Shown here: one piece after another, positions 1-8,281 of the stretch
Numbering within the stretch: the first letter of the stretch is position 1
Layout: every line of letters begins with the position of its first letter
NCBI GenBank assembly: GCA_035547915.1
Contig: DASZTS010000132.1
Span: forward strand, 1-21,138
Direction of reading: 5' to 3'
Length of the DNA: 21,138 nt
DNA from: DASSFG01 sp035547915
GTDB taxonomy: Bacteria > Planctomycetota > Planctomycetia > Pirellulales > JAICIG01
The notes under the pieces: generated by a model
What the model saw: only the letters and a program-made list of their open reading frames with translations
Told to the model about the DNA's origin: nothing
Databases searched by the model: none
Made by a program: the position numbers and the translations under genes

Positions 1-109
1 CTTCCTTGTCCTAGCAGACGGTCTCGCCGCACGGCCTCTGATCGCGCTCCCATGCGAGTACCGCATAAGGCCAAGGTGTAGCATGTCTGAGTCCACCGCG
101 CTAGTCTTC

Positions 110-400
110 GCAAATTGCCCAGCCATGCGCGCTGGCCGTGGGGCGCCGACCGGGCAACTTCACGTTGTCAAATCCGCCCTACGTTATGTCTGGAACGGAT
201 ACCACTCGATGCTGGGCAGGGATTTCGGGCCCCCTGGCCCTGCAATCGTTGCAGGAACGGATGGTCGAGAACGGACTTTGCCGCACCTACATCAACGGGC
301 GCACGCGACGCATCAAGTTGATGGTTCAAATGGGCGGTCTCGAAGCAGCTTTTGCCGGCGTGTCTTGGCTCACAGTTCAAGTGGAATCGGGTTCTTAAAG
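110..400 (+). pseudogene. Relic of a tyrosine recombinase (integrase) core-binding domain
   Basis: No single frame is intact, but three consecutive frame segments join into one integrase-like stretch. Frame 2 reads APTGQLHVVKSALRYVW and GYHSMLGRDFGP (about 140-230). After one extra C in the C run at 230-234, frame 3 reads LALQSLQERMVENGLCRTY and INGRTRRIKLM (to 323). After one extra G near 324, frame 1 reads FKWAVSKQLLPA (325-360). The order K/R-S-A-L-R, F-G-P-L-A-L, R-x-x-R-I-K-x-M-F-K-W-A-V is what I recall of the N-terminal SAM-like domain of planctomycete phage-type integrases. The catalytic R-H-R-Y domain is absent. It is therefore a decayed fragment, unless the two single-base insertions are sequencing errors. 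Its upstream limit is uncertain. Confidence 0.65.
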
Positions 401-644
401 CAAGAACGGCTTCGGTCACATCGACCGACCGAAGTTCGCGAACATCGACGTGTCGGCCCGTTGCGCTCTGGGCCTCATGGCTCGCGTGTCCTATAAGCGC
501 TATGCTAGATCTAGATTAAGACAGGCGAATTTTCGAACGACACCGCCTTCGCTGGCGAGCGGCGGTTGCTCTCAGATCTGGTTTGTCGATAGCCTTCGAT
601 TAGAATCGGGGCCTGGCTGTCGCCCCTTCGACCAGGAGAAACTC
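401..644. other. Non-coding gap before the hydrolase gene
   Basis: Open frames here are short and lack recognisable protein features. A frame in phase with the hydrolase extends back to 450, but its translation is basic, low in hydrophobic residues and unlike the family, so the gene is taken to start at 645. The region may contain further scrambled integrase sequence (a frame-2 stretch GIGFLKQERLRSHRPTEV at about 380-440), but this is too weak to call. No convincing promoter was found. Confidence 0.5.
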
Positions 645-1658
645 ATGCGGACGTCTCGTCTTCGTACCATCGTTCTTGCACTCCTCGTGTATGCGAGCGC
701 CAGCGGAGCGGCCGACGCGCTGGCGCAGAAGGATCCGCCGAAGCGCCCGACCTTGCCCGCAGGCATCGTCGCGGACTACGACGTGAAATACATACCCGAC
801 GGCGACGACGCCCAATCGCTCGACGTCTACTACCCAGAGAAACGGTCCGACAAGCCGCTCCCCTTGTTGATCTGGATTCATGGCGGCGGCTGGAGCGGTG
901 GTAGCAAGGCAGAGATGCCCTACATGAGTCAATTGACGCGTGGGTACGTCACCGCCAGCATCGAATATCGATTCAGCCAGAAAGCAAAGTTTCCGGCCCA
1001 GATACAGGATTGCCAGGCCGCCATCCGCTGGCTGCGGGCGAACGCCGAGAAGTACAGCATCGATCCCGAGCGGATCGGAGTAGGCGGAGCATCGGCCGGC
1101 GGTCATCTCGTGGCGCTGGTCGGAACGAGTGGTGGCAAAGGGACGTTTCCGCCGATCGGCGGCAACGACGAACAGTCGGACCGCGTGCAAGCCGTGTGGG
1201 ATATCTTCGGCCCCACGGACTTTTGGACCGTCATTACCCAGGCCGATGAAGACAAGAACGTCAAGAACATCTTCAAATGGAACAATGGCGACCCCTATTC
1301 GAACCTGATCGGCGGCAAACTCGGCGAAGACAAAGAGAAGTGCGACGCCGTGAGTCCGGTTCGCTACGTCAGCAAAGACAACCCGCCGTTCCTCATCTTC
1401 CACGGGGATCGCGACACGTTGGTTCCCTATGCGCAGAGCGAGGAACTGAGCGAACTGCTCGCCAAGGCAGGCGTCGAAGTGACGCTCCAGCGGCTGCCCG
1501 GTGCCGGCCATGGCGGTCCCGCCTTCGGGCTGCCGGCCGTTACCAAGCTGGCCCAGGACTTCTTCGACAAGCATCTCAAGGGTATCGACGCGAAGATCGA
1601 ACCGTTGCCCGACAGCGAAGTCACCGTCAAACCGGCGGAGACTCCCGCGGGCAAATGA
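645..1658 (+). CDS. Secreted alpha/beta hydrolase (BD-FAE / acetyl-esterase-like)
   Basis: The protein has 337 residues. The ATG at 645 is preceded by AGGAG at 634-638 with a six-base spacer, and it opens a typical signal peptide (two Arg near the start, hydrophobic LRTIVLALLVYASAS, likely cleavage after about residue 28). Seen motifs are the oxyanion-hole HGGGW (79-83), the nucleophile elbow G-A-S-A-G with Ser150, an acid candidate Asp257 in HGDRD, and His289 in GAGHG near the C terminus. This order is that of the carboxylesterase/BD-FAE branch of the alpha/beta hydrolases, which deacetylate sugars or cleave feruloyl and other small esters. A periplasmic or exported esterase acting on polysaccharide substituents is a reasonable inference, but the substrate cannot be read from sequence. 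It stands alone on the plus strand and converges with the ABC genes, 24 bp between stop codons. Confidence 0.88.
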   Translation: MRTSRLRTIVLALLVYASASGAADALAQKDPPKRPTLPAGIVADYDVKYIPDGDDAQSLDVYYPEKRSDKPLPLLIWIHGGGWSGGSKAEMPYMSQLTRGYVTASIEYRFSQKAKFPAQIQDCQAAIRWLRANAEKYSIDPERIGVGGASAGGHLVALVGTSGGKGTFPPIGGNDEQSDRVQAVWDIFGPTDFWTVITQADEDKNVKNIFKWNNGDPYSNLIGGKLGEDKEKCDAVSPVRYVSKDNPPFLIFHGDRDTLVPYAQSEELSELLAKAGVEVTLQRLPGAGHGGPAFGLPAVTKLAQDFFDKHLKGIDAKIEPLPDSEVTVKPAETPAGK

Positions 1659-1682
1659 TGTCGGGCCCGCAACCGCTGGTTA

Positions 1683-3443
1683 TTACGATGCCTTGGCCCA
1701 GTCCGCCCGGCGGCGACGTTCTACGATGCGTCCGTCGGAAAGGACCAGAACCTGATCGGCGCCACGGATGGTGCTGAGACGGTGCGCGACGACGAAACTG
1801 GTCCGCCCCTTGAGCAGCACCGCGAGCGCGGACTGCACGCGGGCCTCGGTGACCGTGTCGACGCTGCTGGTGGCCTCGTCGAGGATGAGAATGCGCGGAT
1901 TCGCCAGCATCGCGCGGGCGAAGCAGACGAGCTGACGCTGTCCGAGCGAAAGGCTCGTGCCACGTTCGCCCACCTGCGTCTCGAGTCCGCGCGGCAACGC
2001 CGTGAACAGGTCGAGGCAATCGAGCGAGCGGACCGCCTCGACGACTTCCTCGTCGCTGGCGTCGGGCTTGCCCAGCCGGATGTTGTCGATCACCGTACCG
2101 GTGAACAAGAAATTGTGCTGAAGGACGATGCCGATCTGCTTGCGCAGCGAGTCGCCCGTGACGGTCGCCACATCGTGGCCGTCGATCAACACCCGACCGC
2201 TGTCGGGCTGATAGAACTTGGCGATCAGGTTGGTGATCGAGGTCTTACCGCTACCGGTCTGGCCGATCAGGGCGACCGTCTGGCCCGGCTCGGCCGTAAA
2301 GTGGATGCCACGCAACACGAGTCGCTTCGGATCGTAGCCGAACGAGACGTGCTCGAACTCGACTCGGCCCGATATGGGCGGCAGCGTGGTGGCATCGTCG
2401 GCGTCTTGCCAGTCGGGCTGCGTGTCGAGCAGGCGGAACACCCGTTCGGCGCCGGCCATCGCCGTGAGAGCCTGATTATATTGGTTGCCGAGCACGGTGA
2501 TCGGCGAGAAAAACAGGCTCGCCATGAACAGGAAGCCGATCAAGTCGCCTACTTCGGCACTACCGGTAACCAGCACCCGATATCCGCCGACGAGGAGCAG
2601 CACCGCGTAGCAAAGCTGGCTGTTCAGATCGAGCAGCGGCAGGAAAATGCCCTGGTCGCGGGTGACCGCCATGTTGTATCGCGAGTGGTCGGCTACCAGT
2701 TCGCCGAACATCCGAGCGTTGGTCTCGTGCCGCACGAAGCCTTGCGTCACACGAATGCCGTTGACCGATTCGGCGAGCGTGGAGGTGACACGGCTGAACG
2801 ACTCTTGCACGGCGCGCAGCGACTGGCTCAGCCGTCGATGGAAGTGCCTGTTGATCAGCCATAGCAGGGGCACGAGCCCCAGTACCACTCCAAACAAGGC
2901 CGTGTCGTACCAGAGCATAAAAGCGGTGGCGACGAGCATCTGGCCGACCTGCACGATCGTCACAAACAGAACTTCTTGTACCCCGGTGCGGACGTTCTCG
3001 ACGTCGGACGTCATGCGGCTGATGATCCGGCCCAGACGCGTCTGGTTGAAGAAGCTCATCGGCAGCCGGATCAAGTGCGCAAACAGGTCGCGCCGCAGGT
3101 CGTGAACGACGGCCTCGCCCAATTCGAGCGCCAACCGCTGCCGAAAGTGCATGACCACTTGGGTGGAGACAACGAGCACGGTGAACGCCAGCGTGCCCCA
3201 AACGACTCCCCACATATCGCCCCGCTGGACCGGACCTGTGATCACCGCCGCGGTCAGCCAGGTCAGGCCGGGCAGTTGCAGCGAGCGGATAAAGACCAGG
3301 ATGAGCAGCCAGTCGCGTTTGGCGCGATAGGGCCGAGTGTAGGCGAGCAGCCGCGAAATGAGCCGCATCTCCAGCGGGTGCCGGTCCTCCTCGAAATCGT
3401 CGGCGCGACGGACCGTCAGCGATGCGAGTCTGCCACTCGACAT
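1683..3443 (-). CDS. ABC exporter half-transporter, catalytic-site subunit (B)
   Basis: The protein has 586 residues: a transmembrane domain (about 40-330) followed by a nucleotide-binding domain (about 360-586). Visible motifs are Walker A GQTGSGKT (394-401), Q-loop Gln442, signature LSLGQ (498-502), Walker B ILILDE with catalytic Glu523, D-loop and switch His554 in VVAHRLS. The signature departs from LSGGQ. Its ATG at 3443-3441 shares one base with the TGA stop of the upstream half-transporter (TGATG), so the two are probably translationally coupled and form a heterodimer of the LmrCD/BmrCD/TM287-288 kind. Such exporters move drugs, lipids or peptides outward. The substrate here is unknown. 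The C terminus is odd: after GRIVE it ends in a short arginine-rich tail (RRRRADWAKAS), where relatives continue with G-T-H-x-E-L-L and a further helix. Confidence 0.9.
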   Translation of the reverse strand: MSSGRLASLTVRRADDFEEDRHPLEMRLISRLLAYTRPYRAKRDWLLILVFIRSLQLPGLTWLTAAVITGPVQRGDMWGVVWGTLAFTVLVVSTQVVMHFRQRLALELGEAVVHDLRRDLFAHLIRLPMSFFNQTRLGRIISRMTSDVENVRTGVQEVLFVTIVQVGQMLVATAFMLWYDTALFGVVLGLVPLLWLINRHFHRRLSQSLRAVQESFSRVTSTLAESVNGIRVTQGFVRHETNARMFGELVADHSRYNMAVTRDQGIFLPLLDLNSQLCYAVLLLVGGYRVLVTGSAEVGDLIGFLFMASLFFSPITVLGNQYNQALTAMAGAERVFRLLDTQPDWQDADDATTLPPISGRVEFEHVSFGYDPKRLVLRGIHFTAEPGQTVALIGQTGSGKTSITNLIAKFYQPDSGRVLIDGHDVATVTGDSLRKQIGIVLQHNFLFTGTVIDNIRLGKPDASDEEVVEAVRSLDCLDLFTALPRGLETQVGERGTSLSLGQRQLVCFARAMLANPRILILDEATSSVDTVTEARVQSALAVLLKGRTSFVVAHRLSTIRGADQVLVLSDGRIVERRRRADWAKAS

Positions 3444-5269
3444 CAGGCCACCTCCTGCCGCTGAGCCGGCACTTCGTCGTCGATCATCTGCAATCGCGCG
3501 GCCCGGTAATAGGGTCCGGGTTGGCGTAGCAATTCTTCGTGTGTGCCGCGCTGCACGATGCGGCCGGCATCGAGCACCACGACCAGGTCGGCGCGACGGA
3601 GCGTGCTCAGGCGGTTGGCGGTCACCAGCGTCGTACGGCCGTGCATCGCCCCCTCGATGGCACCAAGAATCTCATGCTCTGTGTCCCGGTCGACGGCCGA
3701 AGTCGCATCGTCGAGCAACAGCACGGCGGGATCGAGCAACAGTGCCCGGGCGATCGCCAGCCGTTGGCGTTGCCCGCCCGACAGATTGCAGCCGTGCTCG
3801 CCGATAATCGTGTCGTAACCGTCGGGGAGCGATTGGATGAATTCGTGGGCCGCGGCCATCTTGGCGGCGCGTTCGATCTCGGGCCGCGTGGCTTCGGGAT
3901 TGCCGAAGGCAATGTTGGCCGCCACCGTGTTGCTGAACAAGAAGCTCTCTTGGAAAACGATGCCGATGTGACGGCGCAGGTCGTGGAGATCGACGCAACG
4001 CAAGTCGTGCCCATCGAGCAGCACCTGGCCCGCCGCCGGATCGTAGAAGCGAGGCACCAGGCTGAGCAGCGTGCTCTTGCCCGAACCCGTGGCGCCCACA
4101 ACGGCCACGACCTGCCCCGGCTCGACAGAGAGGTCGATCCGATCGAGCACGTCGTCGGCCCCATAGGCAAACGAGACGCCGCGGAACTCCAGCCGGCCCC
4201 GCACCCTCGGCAACCGTAACGCGTCTGGTCGGCTGGCGATCTCGATCGGGGCGTCGAGGATCTCGAACACCCGCTGGGCGCCCGTCAGGCTGGCCTGGAT
4301 ACTGTTGGTGATGTTGGTGATTTGGCCGACCTGGTTGGCGAACTGCTGAAGCAGGTTGGCGAAGACGAACAACCCTTCTCCCAACGGAAACGGTCCGGCG
4401 ATCACCAGCCAGCCGCCGTAGCCCAGCAAAACGATCATGTTCACCTGTGTGAACAGGCCCATGATCGGTTGGAAGAGACTGATCTGCCAGAAGATGCCCG
4501 TCTTCTGCGTCTCAACCGCGCGGTTGGCCGCGGCGAAGCGGGCGATCTGGTCGTCCTCGCGGGCAAAGCCCTTGATGACGTGGATGCCTTGCACACTTTC
4601 GGTGAGATCGAGAACCAAATCGTCGGTCAGTTCGCTGCTCACCTTGTAGGCAGGCCGAACGCGCCGCGAGAAAACGACCGCGCCCAGCCACAAGAGAGGC
4701 GTGGTGGCCAGCGTCGCCAGAGTCAGTCCGACGTGCAGCCGTAGCATGTAGTAGAGGTAGACCACAAAGGCCAATCCGACCGACAGTACCTGCACCACCA
4801 CACCGTCGACGAACATCCGCACGGCCTGCACATCGCCCGTGACGCGATTGATGATCGAGCCCGTACGGTTGTTGTCGAAAAAGCGGAAGCTGAGCCGTTG
4901 GAGCTTGTCGTACACTTCGCTGCGGAGGTCGACGACGATGTCTTGCACGAGGCGCCCGGCCGTCATCGACGCCCGGTAGCGCACCACGGAGTGCAGGGCC
5001 GCCAAGAACAAAATGGCGCCGGCGAGCATCGCCGTCACTTCGATCGGACTGAAGCTGGCCGGAGGCGCAAGCCCCAGCGGCCAATGTGGCGGACCGCTCG
5101 TCGGATCGAGCCAATGTCGCAGCGCATCGATGGCCACGCCGGTCAATCCGAGCGCGACGAGGGAAAGCGCAACGAGCAGGGCCTGCTGGGTGAGCACCGC
5201 TAGGCATCCGCCCCGGTATCGCCAGGCCAGCCCGAGCAGCCGGCGGATCAATTGCCAATTCGAGGGCAT
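3443..5269 (-). CDS. ABC exporter half-transporter, degenerate-site subunit (A)
   Basis: The protein has 608 residues. The N-terminal half (about 20-330) is a type-IV exporter membrane domain with six hydrophobic stretches. The C-terminal half is the ATPase domain. Motifs are Walker A GATGSGKS (392-399), Q-loop Gln440, a canonical signature LSGGQ (496-500), Walker B VLLLDD (516-521), where the catalytic Glu is replaced by Asp521, and Asn552 (TANRLS) in place of the switch His. Loss of both catalytic residues while keeping a perfect signature is the known pattern of the degenerate-site partner in heterodimeric exporters. The full C-terminal GTHEELL segment is present. The ATG at 5269 has no clear Shine-Dalgarno. 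It is the first gene of the pair, 145 bp after the cytochrome gene, and may have its own promoter or share a longer transcript. Confidence 0.92.
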   Translation of the reverse strand: MPSNWQLIRRLLGLAWRYRGGCLAVLTQQALLVALSLVALGLTGVAIDALRHWLDPTSGPPHWPLGLAPPASFSPIEVTAMLAGAILFLAALHSVVRYRASMTAGRLVQDIVVDLRSEVYDKLQRLSFRFFDNNRTGSIINRVTGDVQAVRMFVDGVVVQVLSVGLAFVVYLYYMLRLHVGLTLATLATTPLLWLGAVVFSRRVRPAYKVSSELTDDLVLDLTESVQGIHVIKGFAREDDQIARFAAANRAVETQKTGIFWQISLFQPIMGLFTQVNMIVLLGYGGWLVIAGPFPLGEGLFVFANLLQQFANQVGQITNITNSIQASLTGAQRVFEILDAPIEIASRPDALRLPRVRGRLEFRGVSFAYGADDVLDRIDLSVEPGQVVAVVGATGSGKSTLLSLVPRFYDPAAGQVLLDGHDLRCVDLHDLRRHIGIVFQESFLFSNTVAANIAFGNPEATRPEIERAAKMAAAHEFIQSLPDGYDTIIGEHGCNLSGGQRQRLAIARALLLDPAVLLLDDATSAVDRDTEHEILGAIEGAMHGRTTLVTANRLSTLRRADLVVVLDAGRIVQRGTHEELLRQPGPYYRAARLQMIDDEVPAQRQEVA

Positions 5270-5414
5270 GTAGCAGGAAGGAGAGACGAGGCGAGGAAAA
5301 TCGGCGGGGTGGCACTCGAGTGCCTTGGCGGGCGGCGAACCGCCCGTTCAACGGCGTCGGTCGCCAGGCAGGTCGTGGCTTCTGCCCCAGGCTTGGCGTC
5401 CAGCGACTGGATGG
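5270..5414 (-). promoter_or_regulatory. Gap upstream of the ABC pair with a 14-bp palindrome and a UUCG-loop hairpin
   Basis: This 145-bp gap separates the cytochrome stop from the ABC subunit A start. It holds a perfect 14-bp palindrome, GGCACTCGAGTGCC (5311-5324), 42 bases upstream of the ABC start codon, where an operator for a dimeric repressor could sit. Right next to it is a 7-bp inverted repeat (5329-5335 with 5340-5346) that, read on the minus strand, closes a UUCG tetraloop. That hairpin could end or stabilise the cytochrome transcript, but no T-run follows. Both elements are seen in sequence. Their roles are inferred. Confidence 0.3.
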
Positions 5415-6887
5415 TCAATGCTTCACCTTCTTCCAATAGGCGTCGAAATCGAACTTCGGGCTGTTGTCGAGATCGTGGCAGCGCATGCACGCGTCGCGCT
5501 GCGCTTCCTTTGTTGCGCCCGTGGCGGTGTGCCCCAGCGCTTCGCGCAACTTGCGTTGCAGCGACTGGTCTTTGCCCCTCTCGGCGGCCACGTGTTCGGC
5601 ACCCGGCCCATGGCAGTTTTCGCACCCGTTACCGGCGAGCAGCGGCGTTCCCTTAAGACTTTCGAAGCCGCTCTTGTACGGAAAGTATTCCTGCGGGTTC
5701 CAGCCGGTGGAGTGACAACTGATGCATTCGGGATCGAACTGCCGCGGCGGCTTGGCGTGCAATAGCGTCTCGGTGGCGAGCGCGTGCGGCGTCTTTTTCC
5801 AGATATCGTATTCGTTCTGGTGGCACCCGGCGCAGCTCTTCGAGCCGGCAAATTTGCCTCCCGGATGTGGTGCCGCACGCAAACCGAGCCCGCTCCAACC
5901 CAGTTCCTTCAACTCGTCTTGATAGCCCACCATCAGCTCATCGATTTCGTGCGAGTCGGTAAAGCGATGGTCGAGTGGCACGCGCTGATAGCGAATCGGC
6001 GTCTTCTTGTCGTCGTAGAATCCGAGCGCGATCGCATACATTCCCTTATGCCCGACCTCGACGAGGAAGGTTTCGCCGCCTTTGACCTTCTCGGCCTCGT
6101 GCGGCGGCTCATCGGCGCCGTGTGCGACCACGGCCACGTTGAAGAGCGGATGCTTTTGCACCAGTTCGGTGGTCTCTTCCGGCGTCGCGTAAGCGAGCAA
6201 CACGTAGACGTCGCATTTTGCCTTTTTCAAGTCGGGCACGATTTCATCCAGTGCCTTGGCGGCCGGCATGAATTTAACATCCTTGTTGCTTACCTGTTTC
6301 TGCGAGCGGTCGCTTACCACCGCGGTAACTCCGACCTTCATGCCGCCGATTTGGGCAGTGCGGAACCGCGGAATTCCGACGCCATCGTCGAATAGCATCG
6401 CGTTACCCGAGATAAAGATGTCGGCGTCAAAGACTGCCGAAAGCAGCGCTCCCGCGGGGAGTTTGAGGTCATCGGTACCGAATCCGACCGCCTTATAGTC
6501 CATCAACTTCAACCCCTCGGCGGTCTTGCGGTATTTGATCTCCGCCTCGACACCGAAACGGCGGATCAGCCCTCCGTTGTCGAGTGCCATAACCGGCCAG
6601 CCTTTCTTGGCGAGCTGCTTCAAAAAGGTATGGCGGCGACGCAGCCCTCCCTTTTGATTCTCCAGGCCGGCGCAGCCGCACGGTTCGATATAGCCGAGCT
6701 GCTCTCCCGTCAGGACCAGCACGAGTTCTGGTTTCGTGGTCCAATCTTGGAAGATCGGGCCGTTCTGCTCGACCGGGTCGGGCCGTTTCGCTGCTTTATC
6801 GGGCGGCGCGGCCTGGACGGCCGGGTAGCTTGAAAAAACAAGGTAAACCAGCGAAAGAGCGGGAATGGCTCGCGTCGGATTAAACAT
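5415..6887 (-). CDS. Tetraheme c-type cytochrome (c554-like) with N-terminal phosphoesterase-like domain
   Basis: The protein has 490 residues. A signal peptide (about 1-27, ending AVQA-A) implies export, as needed for heme attachment. Four CxxCH heme-c sites are clustered at the C-terminal end: CAGCH (352-356), CISCH (388-392), CENCH (422-426) and CMRCH (467-471). This spacing resembles cytochrome c554/multiheme families. The N-terminal 300 residues resemble the 5'-nucleotidase/metallophosphoesterase fold, including GYIEPCGC (65-72) followed by KGGLRRR, a signature of PCGC-type proteins. The usual metal-binding motifs look replaced: GD by GG in ALDNGGL and GNHE by GTDD at 137-140. Electron transfer outside the cytoplasm is the likely role. 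The redox partner is unknown. It lies 191 bp downstream of the DUF1573 gene on the same strand and may be cotranscribed with it. The start codon is chosen from the signal peptide. Confidence 0.87.
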   Translation of the reverse strand: MFNPTRAIPALSLVYLVFSSYPAVQAAPPDKAAKRPDPVEQNGPIFQDWTTKPELVLVLTGEQLGYIEPCGCAGLENQKGGLRRRHTFLKQLAKKGWPVMALDNGGLIRRFGVEAEIKYRKTAEGLKLMDYKAVGFGTDDLKLPAGALLSAVFDADIFISGNAMLFDDGVGIPRFRTAQIGGMKVGVTAVVSDRSQKQVSNKDVKFMPAAKALDEIVPDLKKAKCDVYVLLAYATPEETTELVQKHPLFNVAVVAHGADEPPHEAEKVKGGETFLVEVGHKGMYAIALGFYDDKKTPIRYQRVPLDHRFTDSHEIDELMVGYQDELKELGWSGLGLRAAPHPGGKFAGSKSCAGCHQNEYDIWKKTPHALATETLLHAKPPRQFDPECISCHSTGWNPQEYFPYKSGFESLKGTPLLAGNGCENCHGPGAEHVAAERGKDQSLQRKLREALGHTATGATKEAQRDACMRCHDLDNSPKFDFDAYWKKVKH

Positions 6888-7078
6888 GGAACGTCTTGTT
6901 CTCGTCGTTTTTTCAGCCTGGCGTGATCAGTATGTGTCGACGCGGATACCGGTTTCCGAGTGGCTCTTTACCGGTAAGCCGATCTAAAACGTTCCACCGC
7001 AGCCGGTTGCGATCAGCGACGGGCGCTTATTATCGTTGCATTCGCGAGCTGCTCCACGCGCCCGTTTTGGGGCGGCGA

Positions 7079-8281
7079 TCAGTCGGCGACGACCGCAAAT
7101 TTAACCGACAACTTCACGCGACCCAACGCCGGTTTATTCGTGGGAACGATGATCTCGGCCAACTTTGCCGTGCCACCCATGTGATTCACCAGCGGGCTGC
7201 CCGGTGGAATCTCAATCACGACGGGCACCCTGACACCGGTTCCCTCTTTCATCACAACCACGTCGCCATAGGTTACCTTGAGTACGCTCTCGTCCACCTG
7301 CGCGGGATCGAGCTTCAGGTCCGTCAGATTTTCGCCGCGCATCATCAGATTTAGGGAGCGCTTATCGCCCTGCGACTGTTTGACGTTGCCGATATTCAAG
7401 AACTTCAGCTCCCGCTCCCAGCCTTTCGCATAGACTTGGACCGCGCCCACCACGTCGCCCGAGATCGGCACCGTCGTTTCCGGCTCGTCCTCGATATTCG
7501 TTTTGAGGTGTAGCGTCTGAAGAATCGAGCCGACAGGAAGGCCGGGTTTGATATTCACGGTCACCTCCAGCGCACTTTTGACGCCCTCCGCCAAGCGGTC
7601 CTTCGGCACTTGTGTCACGTCCACCGCGAAGTATTCGGCCGTGGCCGGTTCACCGAAACTGCGGTCGACTATTTGCAGGTCCTCGGAAAAGTAGGCGGAT
7701 AGCGTGGCCTTGAGCGAGGCGGGTTCACCTACCTGGATGTTGCTCGCGACGAGCTTTTGCGGCTCGACCTGCAACGGCCGCACGACCTTGCCCGTGATGA
7801 CGAAACGCAGCGCGTCGTGGTACGGATCGTTGGTCTTCACCGTCGCGCTCTGGCGGAAAAAGTCCTCGTAGGTGTCGACATTCCAGCGCACGACGATCTG
7901 AACGCTTTCGCCCGGCTCAACCGGTTTTTCGGGCAGGTCGACGAACGTGCATTTGTTGCAACTCACGGACGATCCCGTGAAGACCAGCGGCGCATCCCCC
8001 TCGTTTCGGACGGTGAAGGTATGAGAATTATCCATCGTCTTGTTGCGCATGTTGCCGAAATCGAACTCGTCGTCGTCGACCACTGCCCGTGGCTGGGCAC
8101 CTTGTTCGATGGTCGCGTTGGGCTTCATTATGAGTACGGAGGGGGAATCGTTGGATTCCGCCGGCAAGTCCAGGGTTGGCGGCGTGAGAGTCAGCGGCGT
8201 GCCGATCCGGGCTAGGGCGATCGCGGTCGTGAGCGCGACTCCCGCGATAACGACCGCGGTCATCGTCAAGAAGGTTTTCAT
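7079..8281 (-). CDS. DUF1573 domain protein, exported or membrane-anchored
   Basis: From the ATG at 8281 the protein has 400 residues and opens with MKTFLTMTAVVIAGVALTTA, a good signal peptide or N-terminal anchor. A DUF1573 (Hydin/ASPM-like Ig) domain occupies about residues 73-164, with the typical core DFGNMRNKTMDNSHTF and VRNEGDAPL, and CNKC (108-111) where most members have a C-G-C-T patch. A second beta-rich region fills the rest. An in-frame ATG at 8344 would add 21 residues. I prefer 8281 because the longer form puts charged residues ahead of the signal and because a -10-like TAAAAT (minus strand, 8356-8361) would place the transcript start almost on the upstream ATG. DUF1573 proteins are abundant in planctomycetes and Bacteroidetes. 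Their function is unknown. The neighbours suggest a cell-envelope role, nothing more specific. Confidence 0.85.
   Translation of the reverse strand: MKTFLTMTAVVIAGVALTTAIALARIGTPLTLTPPTLDLPAESNDSPSVLIMKPNATIEQGAQPRAVVDDDEFDFGNMRNKTMDNSHTFTVRNEGDAPLVFTGSSVSCNKCTFVDLPEKPVEPGESVQIVVRWNVDTYEDFFRQSATVKTNDPYHDALRFVITGKVVRPLQVEPQKLVASNIQVGEPASLKATLSAYFSEDLQIVDRSFGEPATAEYFAVDVTQVPKDRLAEGVKSALEVTVNIKPGLPVGSILQTLHLKTNIEDEPETTVPISGDVVGAVQVYAKGWERELKFLNIGNVKQSQGDKRSLNLMMRGENLTDLKLDPAQVDESVLKVTYGDVVVMKEGTGVRVPVVIEIPPGSPLVNHMGGTAKLAEIIVPTNKPALGRVKLSVKFAVVAD

Noticed and set aside
1..81. Possible end of an upstream gene (open frame reading MRVPHKAKV before a stop at about 79-81)
   Set aside because: Too short and without recognisable features. 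The resemblance to an integrase N terminus is not strong enough to call.
600..1574. A 324-codon minus-strand open frame antisense to the hydrolase
   Set aside because: The translation has no recognisable motif, while the plus strand carries a signal peptide, a good ribosome-binding site and a full catalytic set.
1782..2864. A 360-codon plus-strand open frame opposite ABC subunit B
   Set aside because: Charged, low-hydrophobicity translation typical of a shadow frame. The minus strand encodes an unmistakable ABC transporter.
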